DNA of 27,850 nt. It comes from Rs1 sp034111875. Its GTDB lineage: Bacteria; Pseudomonadota; Gammaproteobacteria; Pseudomonadales; Balneatricaceae. Positions within the stretch are counted from its first letter, which is position 1; every line of letters begins with the position of its first letter. Position numbers and translations under genes: made by a program. Shown piece after piece: positions 18,240 to 25,881 of this stretch. The DNA lies in NCBI GenBank assembly GCA_034111875.1, contig JAWUWK010000105.1:1-27850 (forward strand), read 5' to 3'. The notes under the pieces were generated by a model, which saw only the letters and a list, made by a program, of their open reading frames with translations, did not search any database and was not told the origin of the DNA.

Positions 18240-18383
18240 ATGACTGATTTTATCTTAGTTGCTTAGGGTAATGTTTTAAGCGCTGCGCTAGCGAATAATA
18301 CGACAGCAAGACCGCTGATCTTTCAGTCTGTTCCATAGGTTAATACGACGAATAACCGCGTTCGGCGAGTTACTAGTCATTAA
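18240..18383 (+). pseudogene. Possible cyclophilin-like-domain remnant
   Basis: The frame from ATG 18240 reads MTDFILVA, stop, GNVLSAALANNTTARPLI, FQSVP, stop, VNTTN. This recalls the start of small cyclophilin-like-fold proteins (pattern G-x-x-L-x-A-x-L-x-x-N-x-x-A-R), often found near TetR or LysR regulators and redox genes. Two stops interrupt the 47 codons and the rest of the domain is not recognisable. The likeness is short, so this is a tentative call. Confidence 0.28.
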
Positions 18384-18511
18384 ATCACTCTGTCATCACT
18401 GTGCATGGCTGCTTCAACTCAGCTTTAAAAACGAGTCTACAGAGTGCTTTTTGAAAAATTGTCACTTATTCTTTTGCCTTTTAGTTTAGTCTGTCTATCA
18501 AGCCTTTTAAG

Positions 18512-18523
18512 TACTGATCAGTA
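18512..18523. promoter_or_regulatory. Perfect 12-base palindrome, operator candidate
   Basis: TACTGATCAGTA reads the same on both strands and lies in AT-rich DNA about 75 bases before the broken tetR start. It may be a binding site for the regulator that was encoded there; a palindrome this short can arise by chance. Confidence 0.35.
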
Positions 18524-18544
18524 TAGTATAGTATTGAAATTATA

Positions 18545-18556
18545 TACCTATCGGTA
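18545..18556. promoter_or_regulatory. TetR-type operator candidate
   Basis: TACCTATCGGTA has matching arms (TACC/GGTA) around a TATC centre, close to the common TetR-family half-site style ACCnATCGGT. It sits 43 bases before the broken tetR start codon, where autoregulatory operators are usually found. Confidence 0.4.
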
Positions 18557-18598
18557 CATAACTATGATCAGATAATTTATGACTGCAGGAGAGCGGCA

Positions 18599-19242
18599 AT
18601 GAAAGCGCGCCGTCAACCTGTTTTCGACCAAGACATAGCACTTGATTAAGCGATGCAAGTCTTTTGGAATAATGGTTTTCCTGGAACTTCCCTGTCGGAT
18701 CTGACCGCTGCGATGGGGATCAATAAACCCAGTTTATATGCGGCCTTTGGCAATAAAGAAGAACTGTATAAAAGTAGCTTAGAAGGTATGTTGAAAAACA
18801 TGGCGTGATCCACGCAAAACATCTTTTCTCAGCTGATAAAAGCTTAAATGACAGACTACAATGTTACTTAACATCCATTGCTAAAATGGCGACAGACCCC
18901 ACATTACCTGGCGGCTTTTTTGTGTGTATAAGTACCAGTGAAGTTGGCTGAACTCGTATTCCAGAGGATGCTGTGCAGACTATATTGAACATAAACAATG
19001 TAACAAAATTTTCTTTAACCGCTTTTTTCAAGAGTGAAATAGAGGCGGGGAATATAACCGGTGAACACTCACCAGCGGTAATTGCTAATTACATATTGTC
19101 ACTGCAATTTGGCTTGGCGGTGATGGCGCGAAATGAGGCTACACTTAGAGCACTTAGAGCACTTAGAGCACTTAAAGCGCTTATTAAGCTTTTCACAGCA
19201 CAATTTAATCCCACCCGCATCGAGCAAGGCATACACAAATGA
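18599..19242 (+). pseudogene. TetR-family regulator, inactivated
   Basis: ATG 18599 follows a good AGGAGAG site and encodes the start of a TetR repressor: MKARRQPVFDQDIALD, TAA stop at codon 17 (18647-18649), then AMQVFWNNGFPGTSLSDL, TAAMGINKPSLYAAFGNKEELY, a clear TetR helix-turn-helix. A second stop, TGA, is at 18806-18808. Homology then moves to another frame (DKSLNDRLQCYLTSIAKMA, DPTLPGGFFVCISTSEVG), meets a third stop (18949-18951), and runs on as TRIPEDAVQTIL to the end. Three stops and one frameshift rule out a normal product. Near the C-terminus four 9-base repeats (19142-19177) encode LRALRALRALKAL. The ending overlaps the next gene by ATGA, so the two were once an operon. Confidence 0.85.
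19142..19177 (+). repeat. 9-base tandem repeat, four units
   Basis: CACTTAGAG occurs three times in a row, followed by CACTTAAAG with one change. The unit length keeps the reading frame and encodes repeated Leu-Arg-Ala inside the dead tetR gene. It looks like slippage expansion of a helical segment. Confidence 0.85.
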
Positions 19243-19595
19243 CTAACATTAAACGGCCAATAAACATTCATAAGCATTACCACGCACATGTCTATTTCGA
19301 TAACAAAACATTGCAGTTTGCCACTAACTTGTGTGAGCAAGCAGGTAAGCTGTTTAATTTAAAAGTCGGTAGAGTTCATCAAAAGCCCGTAGGCCCTCAC
19401 CCAAAATGGAGTTGCCAAATAAGTTTTGCTGAGAAAGACTTCGACCAATTGATCCCATGGTTGAGTGATAACCGCAATGGTCTTATCGTATTTGTACATG
19501 GACAAACCGGAGATAATTTAAAAGACCACACTGATTACGCTTATTGGTTAGGTGATAATGTGCAACTTAAGCTATCTATATTTGGCGGGGAGTAG
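19239..19595 (+). CDS. DOPA 4,5-dioxygenase-family protein
   Basis: A 118-residue protein of the DOPA-4,5-dioxygenase-like family: HKHYHAHVYFDN near the N-terminus (His13, His15, His17), VGPHPKWSCQISF in the middle, then LIPWLSDNRNGLIVFVHGQTG and DHTDYAYWLGDNVQLKL. The histidines are those expected to bind metal in this small ring-cleaving family, which in fungi opens catechol rings of DOPA; bacterial members have no settled substrate. The frame is intact. It starts inside the last codons of the dead tetR gene (ATGA overlap), so its old control is gone or altered. No ribosome site of its own is obvious. Confidence 0.82.
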   Translation: MTNIKRPINIHKHYHAHVYFDNKTLQFATNLCEQAGKLFNLKVGRVHQKPVGPHPKWSCQISFAEKDFDQLIPWLSDNRNGLIVFVHGQTGDNLKDHTDYAYWLGDNVQLKLSIFGGE

Positions 19596-19964
19596 CTAAT
19601 AAGGTCGATGCTATTTGAACTGTTAGCGGGTTTAAATGAACAGGGCTAGGTGACAGCTTGGTGGCTAAATGACGGCTTGTCGGGGAATTTGAAATCTCTG
19701 GCATCAATCGTCACGCATAGTTGAGGCACGCTTAACAAAGGCAACTTTGACTTTGTGCAGCAGTGCTAAAAGCCCATTGTGTAAAACTTAGTATAGGTTT
19801 TTTTCGATGCTTGTGCGCTAGCTTGGCCATAAATACGACATTTCTAATTGACTATGATGGGGTGTCCATAAAGGTCCCATATTCCACGGGTGCAGAGTCG
19901 AGAATATACGCTTGTTGAAAGACATAATTCGTCAAAACAGGCCTTTTTCGCAGCCTTAAAAGGC
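19596..19964. other. Gene-free stretch between converging genes
   Basis: The 369 bases between the dioxygenase-like gene and the LysR gene contain no frame I can match to a family on either strand. Near the LysR end, AGCCTT and AAGGCT halves form a short palindrome just after its stop, but no T-run follows, so it is a poor terminator. Confidence 0.5.
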
Positions 19965-20840
19965 TTAATTATCCACAAGAAAATTCACCAATTTTTTGGT
20001 CATACCACTTTTAGGCGCATTGCCGGGCCATAGGGCATAAGTCTCGATGGACTCGGTTTTCCAATCCTTCAATACCCTTCGTAGCTCGCCCTTTTCAATA
20101 TAACTCTCTACCAAATAAGAGGGTAATACACCTAAACCATTGTCATTTATAATCAACTGGAGCATTGCGTAAGCATTGTTCACGGTCAATTGTGACTTTG
20201 CTTTAATGGTTGCTTGCTGGCCTTTGCTATTGGTTAATAAGTGATTGATACCGACCGGCGACAATTCAATCCAATGCCATTCATTGAGGTCTTTGGGTAA
20301 CTTAGGTATTGGCCGCGATTGAATATAGTCTGTCGATGCAACAAGCACGCACTCGACATTGGATAACTTTCTTGCCTTAAGTGCGCTGTCTTGTGGCCAG
20401 CCCATGCGAATCGCCAGATCGATGCCATCTTCGACTATGTCACGTCGAGTATCGGTGAAATCAAGAATCAGTTTAACCGATGGATTTTGTTTACTGAAAG
20501 TACCGATTTGATCAACTACTTGCGAATTTGCCATGACCGCAGGCAAGGTCACTTTGAGCTGGCCAATCAACTTAGATGACTCATTTGAAATGATACCGAT
20601 AAAACCTTCGGCGCTGTTGACCATCATCTGTGCCGAGTCCAGTAATTTTTCTCCGTCTGAGGTTAAGGATAATTTACGCGTGGAGCGATAGAACAGCGCA
20701 ACATTTAACTGTTCTTCGAGTGAGGAAATGTGGTGACTGACCACTGAAGGTGATAATTGAAACGCATCTGCTGCCTTGCGAAAAGAGCCCAGTTCAGCGG
20801 TTTTGGCAAAGATGGCGATTTGTCTTAAATGATTTAGCAT
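19965..20840 (-). CDS. LysR-family transcriptional regulator
   Basis: LysR-type regulator: an N-terminal winged helix-turn-helix (LRQIAIFAKTAELGSFRKAAD then AFQLSPSVVSHHISSLEEQL) over about residues 1-60 and a substrate-binding domain beyond. I chose the ATG at 20840 (291 residues); an in-frame TTG at 20864 would add eight residues. Neither start has a clear Shine-Dalgarno sequence. The effector-domain text (DLAIRMGWPQDSALKARKL, LIINDNGLGVLPSYLVE) places it in the large group of single-target LysR proteins. It is transcribed away from the SnoaL-like gene across a 98-base gap, the classic LysR arrangement, so that gene is the probable target. Ligand unknown. Confidence 0.9.
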   Translation of the reverse strand: MLNHLRQIAIFAKTAELGSFRKAADAFQLSPSVVSHHISSLEEQLNVALFYRSTRKLSLTSDGEKLLDSAQMMVNSAEGFIGIISNESSKLIGQLKVTLPAVMANSQVVDQIGTFSKQNPSVKLILDFTDTRRDIVEDGIDLAIRMGWPQDSALKARKLSNVECVLVASTDYIQSRPIPKLPKDLNEWHWIELSPVGINHLLTNSKGQQATIKAKSQLTVNNAYAMLQLIINDNGLGVLPSYLVESYIEKGELRRVLKDWKTESIETYALWPGNAPKSGMTKKLVNFLVDN

Positions 20841-20883
20841 TAATCTATTATATCGAATTATCAAAACAACTTAACCCATATTA

Positions 20884-20926
20884 TCAATGAATGATGCATT
20901 GGTTAAACTACGGCTTCATTCATCAA
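20884..20926. promoter_or_regulatory. Inverted repeat between lysR and snoaL-like genes, operator candidate
   Basis: ATGAATGA (20887-20894) and TCATTCAT (20916-20923) are exact inverted copies 21 bases apart, and weaker pairing extends into the flanks. A second element, CAATG-N7-CATTG (20885-20901), overlaps the left arm. The site lies in the divergent promoter region, where LysR proteins bind. Confidence 0.45.
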
Positions 20927-20938
20927 TAGGAAATAACC

Positions 20939-21433
20939 ATGTTGTCCAAAAAAATCAAATTAAGTATGGCCATTATATTAACCTCAATGACTTGCTTGCT
21001 GGCTTTACCTGCAAGCGCTTTAGCCAATGATAAAACGACGGTTGAAGCGTTTTATGAATTCCTCAGTAACCCAAGTTCTAAAGCCCATGTGATTAAATTT
21101 AAAGCCGCGACCGCAGCTAATTGGCAGAGCATAGGTGATTATTCTGACAAAAACAAAACCAGTGAACAGCTGATTGGGCAGATGGGTGGCTTCGCAAAAT
21201 TAATCCCAGACTTAAATTGGCAAGTGATTGAGATGATTCAACAAGGTAATCGCGTGGTGGTCCGTGGACGCGCAACAGGTACCCCGTTAGGCCCACTTTT
21301 CGGCGTTGATGGCAAAGGAAAAAGTTTTGATATCATGTCTATCGATATTCATACCCTTGAAGCTGGAAAAATAACCCGTACATATCATGTTGAAGACTGG
21401 GCGGGTGCACTGGGCCAGTTGAAGAGCCAATAA
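20939..21433 (+). CDS. Secreted SnoaL-like (NTF2-fold) ester-cyclase-like protein
   Basis: A 164-residue exported protein. Residues 1-29 form a signal peptide: a lysine-rich start, a hydrophobic core and an ALPASALA end, giving a likely cut before Asn30. The rest resembles the SnoaL-like polyketide cyclase/ester cyclase group: TVEAFYEFLSNP, FAKLIPDLNWQVIEMIQQGN, RVVVRGRATGTPLGPLFG, KSFDIMSIDIHTLEAGKI. The IPDL, RGRATGT and final HVEDW motifs are characteristic. These proteins are rarely characterised and substrates are unknown. It is divergent from the LysR gene, its probable regulator. Its GGAAATAACC leader gives a modest ribosome site. Confidence 0.8.
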   Translation: MLSKKIKLSMAIILTSMTCLLALPASALANDKTTVEAFYEFLSNPSSKAHVIKFKAATAANWQSIGDYSDKNKTSEQLIGQMGGFAKLIPDLNWQVIEMIQQGNRVVVRGRATGTPLGPLFGVDGKGKSFDIMSIDIHTLEAGKITRTYHVEDWAGALGQLKSQ

Positions 21434-22157
21434 CCCTTGATTAAGCAGTCGACCACTCAAAATTATCATAGCCATTGAGTTGCCATTGTAAAAGGCTATA
21501 TTTCACCTACTCGAAGAAATCGGTATAGCTTTTTCTACTTGCTGAATTACGCTGTAGAAGTGTTACACATTTTGTAAACGGGGCAGCGTTTTACTGCAAC
21601 GTGCACCTTGCTACAACGCATTTTTTTGGCGTATAAAAAGGTATCTAAGCGCAGATTCCATGATAATCTAAAGTTAAACACTGGTTGTCCTGTCTATATA
21701 CCGCCAGTATATAGACAGTTCTCTATATACAGCCAGTTAACTAAGGTCTGTCGGACTTAACGCTAAACTAATGCGAAAAATTATAATTGGGCCATATTCT
21801 CAGCTCTCTCTCGTTATACAGCATGTTATTAGCCAAAAAAGACCCAGTAACATGTCTCTAATTTGCCTTTTCTCGCAACGATCGACCAAGCCTAAGCTTC
21901 TAGGCAATACAACAGTGTCTAGATAAATATAATGGTTTTTCTTTATCATGAGGGTGTATCCTCAGATACAGTGTGAGACTGCCTTATTAGCGAGGTTTCT
22001 ATTCGCAACAGCTGTCTACAAAGACCCAATTTAAGTCTAATGTCGCTATAGCTATTTGTAGAGTTTTGCGAAGATTTTCACAATAATACTTTCTATAGAG
22101 GGGATAGAAGTCAAGGCTCAAGCGTTTTTACAGAGCCAAGAAGATAGGAGTAGTAAA
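21434..22157. other. Long gene-free stretch
   Basis: These 724 bases carry no frame I can recognise on either strand. The notable content is the palindrome/direct repeat at 21690-21737. The right end is the leader of the broken NmrA-like gene, with TAGGAG just before its ATG. NmrA-type genes often have a divergent HxlR regulator; I looked for one on the - strand and did not find it, so it may have been lost. Confidence 0.5.
21690..21737. repeat. Perfect 11-base inverted repeat with an extra direct copy
   Basis: CTGTCTATATA (21690-21700) and TATATAGACAG (21708-21718) are perfect inverted copies around CCGCCAG. A third unit repeats the left arm and centre: TCTATATACCGCCAGT (21693-21708) against TCTATATACAGCCAGT (21722-21737), 15 of 16 bases, 29 bases apart. 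There is no T-run, so a terminator is unlikely; a multi-site operator fits better. Confidence 0.75.
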
Positions 22158-22998
22158 ATGAAAATAGCAATTACCGCCGCCAGTGGTCAATCGGGATCGG
22201 CAATACTCACAGCTACCGTCGCTTTGTTCTCACATGAACAGGTCATCGCTCTAGCAATAGAGCACAGCATCTAGGCGTTCAAGTGCGTCCTGAAGATTAT
22301 AACGACATCCAAGCCCTAGAAAATTCACTGCAGTCGGTGAATACGCTGTTATTGATTTCTGGTATAGATGAGCCTGAAAAACACATAGGCGAGCATCGCA
22401 ATATGATTCAAGGGGCTAAAAATGCGGGCGTCAAAAAAATGTCTATACCAGTATACAGATAGCCGATAAGGATAATGCTTTTGCGACGATCGTGCAAAGT
22501 AATCGTCAGACGGAGGCAGATCTTAAGTACAGTGGCTTAGATTGGGTTATCTGTCGCAATGGGATTTATATTAAGCGATGTTGACTATATCGAAACCTTT
22601 AAAAAAGTCGGCGCGATTGCCAACTGTGCAAATGCTGGAAAGCCTGGTTATATCAGCCGGTCTGAGTTGGCCTGCGCTTATGCAAAAATGCTAAGCGAAG
22701 ATAAACACAACACTCAAACTTATAATTTACGAGGCGAAGCGATCACCCATCAGCAATTTGCTGAACACTTGAACTATGCTTTGGACGCTTATTTGTCCTA
22801 TATACCTATGACAGTAGAAGAATATCGACAGGCGCGAGTAGCTGAACTAGGCGAATTTATAGGCACGGTCATCGCTGGAATTTATCAGGGCATTCGAGAG
22901 GGAGACGCGTATCCCCCATTGATTTTTATGCGGCGATCGACGGGGAGCATAAAACTTGGCAAGCCTATTTAGAAAGGGTCGAGTCAAGGTCACAGTAA
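22158..22998 (+). pseudogene. NmrA/QorB-like NAD(P)H-dependent reductase, inactivated
   Basis: A gene of about 280 codons in the QorB/NmrA group of atypical SDRs (quinone reductases or redox sensors), now in pieces. ATG 22158 with a TAGGAG site begins MKIAITAASGQSGSAIL, the nucleotide-binding loop. The frame then changes to reach RAQHLGVQVRPEDYNDIQAL, NTLLLISG and HRNMIQGAKNAGVKKM, changes again for VYTSIQIADKDNAF and TEADLKYSGLDWVICRNG, and again for DVDYIETF and GKPGYISRSELACAYAKML (an open frame runs 22559-22972). A last shift near 22915 leads to DFYAAIDGEHKTWQAYLERV, ending at 22998. At least four frameshifts rule out function, yet the pieces remain easily recognised, so decay may be fairly recent. 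Confidence 0.85.
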
Positions 22999-23311
22999 AA
23001 TATTAAAAAAGCACTGGCCAATAAGTGTTGTCGGCGCAGTGCTATATAGCGGGTGATAGATTGAAGTTAAAATCATCTGCACTGAGCTGTCTTCTTTTAT
23101 GTTTTAAGGGATGATACTGTCATTGTCCTATGAATTCCTATTATGTATATCGAGACTGATAAATAGTATGCTATTGTTTTATGTTGTATTATCTATCAAT
23201 TCATAGAGCTAAAGGCCATTTTATGGTTATAGTCATCCACGGATACATTGGATAGTGCATCTAAGTCAATACTAATGTTAATTAAGCAAAAGAAATAGGA
23301 GTATCTAATTA
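22999..23311. other. Gene-free stretch with a weak hairpin
   Basis: These 313 AT-rich bases show no coding signal. AGCACTG (23010-23016) and CAGTGCT (23037-23043) could pair across a 20-base loop shortly after the NmrA remnant, but without a T-run. The right end has AGGAG at 23298-23302, the ribosome site of the PsiE-like gene. Confidence 0.45.
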
Positions 23312-23752
23312 GTGGGTAAAAACATCGATAAAACGGTTTCTGCGGTGCATAAAGTAAAAAAGTGGATGTCGTTTTTTGTGCTTATTGTGATGACGGTCAT
23401 TGTTGCAATCGCGATAGTAGAACTGGTTATCATTCTTTATCTCGATATATTTGATCCAACAGATGATGTGCTTTTTCTGGAAATCGATGAGTTATTTAGG
23501 ATATTTGGTTTCTTTTTCATTATTTTGATTGGATTCGAGCTGATAGAGACAGTAGAAATGTATTTTAAGGATAATGTCATCCACGCAGAGGTTGTTTTGT
23601 TGGTCGCTGTTATCGCTATCTCTCGAAAGGTGATTTTGCTCGATCTAGACAAGTATGATCCCTTAGCAATCATAGGCTTAGGTGTTGTTATTATCGCTTT
23701 AGGTGGATGTTATTCGCTTATTAAGTTGAGCTATCGATCTCAAAAGGTCTAA
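23312..23752 (+). CDS. PsiE-like small membrane protein
   Basis: A 146-residue integral membrane protein with four hydrophobic helices (about residues 18-42, 64-80, 90-108 and 116-136), matching the phosphate-starvation-inducible PsiE family in size and in the pattern ending ALGGCYSLIKLS. An acidic stretch, DIFDPTDDVLFLEIDE, lies between helices 1 and 2. It starts with GTG, nine bases after a good AGGAG site. In E. coli psiE is controlled by PhoB and CRP; I see no Pho box here that I would defend. The role of the family is unknown. It stands alone, converging on the helicase gene. Confidence 0.75.
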   Translation: MGKNIDKTVSAVHKVKKWMSFFVLIVMTVIVAIAIVELVIILYLDIFDPTDDVLFLEIDELFRIFGFFFIILIGFELIETVEMYFKDNVIHAEVVLLVAVIAISRKVILLDLDKYDPLAIIGLGVVIIALGGCYSLIKLSYRSQKV

Positions 23753-23926
23753 CAGAGGCATTATTTTTATAGTTATGCAGCGGTGTTTAAAAACGAAGTA
23801 GGCAAGTGCTAGGGCCAAATGGCTTATAGTTTGCGCATGGCATGACTTATAGTCTTTGGCGATAGCGCAAGATGATATTTTTTAATATCGATAGTGGTTT
23901 TATTCAGAGTATAGTGCAGCAGACAT

Positions 23927-23957
23927 AAAAAAGCCCGAATAAGCATCGGGCTTTTTT
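23927..23957. terminator. Bidirectional intrinsic terminator
   Basis: AAAAAAGCCCGA (23927-23938) and TCGGGCTTTTTT (23946-23957) form a perfect 12-base inverted repeat around a 7-base loop. Both strands end in a T-run, so it can stop the helicase message from the right and that of the PsiE-like gene from the left. Confidence 0.92.
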
Positions 23958-23968
23958 GGTTATAGACT

Positions 23969-25699
23969 TTAGTCTTTGCGGGGTTTACGACGCCGAGGCT
24001 TGTCTTTGATTATCTCTTCATCGGATGGCTTTAAATTAAGTTTTTTGCCGCAAACAGAGACTTTGCGCAATAGCTCTAGAACATCTTTAGGCATGCCCGC
24101 AGGTAAATCTATCAAAGTGGTGCTGTCTTGAATTTCGATTTGACCTATGTATTTGCTGTCAAGGTTGGCTTCATTGGCTATAGCACCAACGATGTTGCCA
24201 GGCTTAACGCCATGTTCACGCCCTACGCTTAACTGGTAACGCTTCATTTCGCCCTGCGGTTCACGGGGGCCTTTCTCTCCACGCTCGCGTCGGGTGCCAC
24301 GCTCAGCCCCACGATCATTGCGTCCACGACCTTCGCGACTTTCACTAGCATTAAAGTCTACTGGGCCACGCTGCTCTTTTTCTGAGATCAGTAAAGGAGT
24401 GGTCCCTTGAAGGATAGAGGCCAGCGCCGCTGCAATGTGCAGTGGATCAGAATCATGTTCTTGCTGATAGTCCATTAATAGATCCAAGTACAAAGATAGA
24501 TCTGAATTATCCATGACTTCACTGATTTTAGCTTTAAAGCTGTCAACGCGTTTAAGGTTGATATCCTTAGGCGATGGCAGTGACATAGGTTCTATTTTCT
24601 GATTAGTGGCATTCTCTATCATGCGCAACATGCGCTGTTCGCGCGCTGACACAAACAAGATTGCTTCACCAGAGCGACCCGCGCGACCGGTGCGGCCGAT
24701 ACGGTGTACATAAGACTCAGTATCGTAGGGTATGTCGTAGTTCAAAACGCACGAGATACGTTCTACGTCTAATCCGCGGGCGACAACATCAGTGGCGACT
24801 AAAATGTCTAGCTTGCCTTTTCTAAGTCGATCGACTGTACGTTCACGCTGTTGCTGAGGAATGTCCCCATTTAGCGCTTCACAAGCGTAACCGCGAGCGG
24901 TTAACTTTTCTGCAAGTTCTATAGTCGCTGATTTAGTACGAACAAAAATTAGCATAGCATCAAAAGATTGCATTTCTAGAATACGGGTAAGTGCATCTAA
25001 TTTATGCAGGCCGGCAACGCGCCAATATTTTTGAGAAATAGTGGTTGCCGTCGATGTCTTGCTGGCAATTTTTATTTCTGAAGGATCGTTTAAATACTTA
25101 GTCGCAACGCGTCGAATAACTGATGGCATGGTCGCAGAAAAGAGCGCAATTTGACGGCTTTTTGGAGTGTGTTCTAATATCCATTCCACGTCATCGATAA
25201 AGCCCATGCGCAGCATTTCGTCAGCTTCGTCAAGTACTAAGGCTTCTAGCGCATCTAGCTTTAGGGTGCCTTTGCGAATATGATCCATCACGCGGCCAGG
25301 AGTACCAACAACCACTTGGACCCCCCGGCGCAATTGCCGAAGTTGTCCGTCATAAGCCGCTCCGCCATAAATAGGCAAAACGTGAAAATGTGGAATGTGA
25401 CGGGCATAGGTCTGAAAAGCCTCGGCCACTTGGATCGCAAGTTCTCGCGTCGGTGCGAGGACAAGCAATTGCGGTACCTTTTTAGAAACATCAATTCGCG
25501 ACATAAGTGGCAGCGCGAAGGCGGCTGTTTTACCTGTCCCTGTCTGTGCTTGGCCTATTATATCTTTACCTTCAAGCAGCAGCGGGATACTCGCTGCTTG
25601 TATAGGTGATGGTGTTTCGTAACCAATTTCTTGGATGGATTTTAGTAATGGGGCGATTAACCCCATATCAGAGAAGGAGGGCAGCTCATCAGCGGACAT
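23969..25699 (-). CDS. deaD: DEAD-box RNA helicase, DeaD/CsdA type
   Basis: ATP-dependent RNA helicase for ribosome assembly, mRNA decay and cold adaptation. The product has 576 residues. Q motif and motif I: SPIQ at 31-34 and AQTGTGKT at 51-58. PTRELA is at about 83-88, DEAD at 157-160, SAT at 188-190, ARGLD near 307-311 and HRIGRTGR near 332-339. The core is followed by a linker rich in Arg, Gly and Glu (about 450-485; RGRNDRGAERGTRRERGEKG) and then a DbpA-type RNA-binding domain (VKPGNIVGAIANEANLDSKY, IGQIEIQDSTTLIDLPAGMP), the layout of DeaD rather than RhlB, RhlE or SrmB. The very basic end KDKPRRRKPRKD is usual. The 182-base leader may hold cold-responsive elements, but none is recognised. 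A terminator follows within 12 bases of the stop. Confidence 0.93.
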   Translation of the reverse strand: MSADELPSFSDMGLIAPLLKSIQEIGYETPSPIQAASIPLLLEGKDIIGQAQTGTGKTAAFALPLMSRIDVSKKVPQLLVLAPTRELAIQVAEAFQTYARHIPHFHVLPIYGGAAYDGQLRQLRRGVQVVVGTPGRVMDHIRKGTLKLDALEALVLDEADEMLRMGFIDDVEWILEHTPKSRQIALFSATMPSVIRRVATKYLNDPSEIKIASKTSTATTISQKYWRVAGLHKLDALTRILEMQSFDAMLIFVRTKSATIELAEKLTARGYACEALNGDIPQQQRERTVDRLRKGKLDILVATDVVARGLDVERISCVLNYDIPYDTESYVHRIGRTGRAGRSGEAILFVSAREQRMLRMIENATNQKIEPMSLPSPKDINLKRVDSFKAKISEVMDNSDLSLYLDLLMDYQQEHDSDPLHIAAALASILQGTTPLLISEKEQRGPVDFNASESREGRGRNDRGAERGTRRERGEKGPREPQGEMKRYQLSVGREHGVKPGNIVGAIANEANLDSKYIGQIEIQDSTTLIDLPAGMPKDVLELLRKVSVCGKKLNLKPSDEEIIKDKPRRRKPRKD

Positions 25700-25881
25700 G
25701 ATGTATAGGAACCTGCAAAATTATTGGCTAGCGGTATTGCCAGCGAAGATGTGAATAAATATGGGGGCATATTATATACGAAAAAGCAATAAAGTACATC
25801 ACTGTTTCGATTAATAAATAAACACAACAATCTTCAATGGTGTTTTGGTCCCACAACGAAGGCTTAGGAGTGAAGCGTCGG

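Larger units (their letters stand above)
18384..18598. other. Gene-free leader of the dead tetR gene
   Basis: No open frame of note. The right half is AT-rich and holds two short palindromes, listed separately, that look like regulator binding sites ahead of the broken tetR gene. An AGGAGAG ribosome site lies just before the ATG at 18599. Confidence 0.5.

Noticed and set aside
19142..19177. Tandem repeats as a CRISPR array
   Set aside because: The units are 9 bases with no spacers and lie inside a coding remnant.
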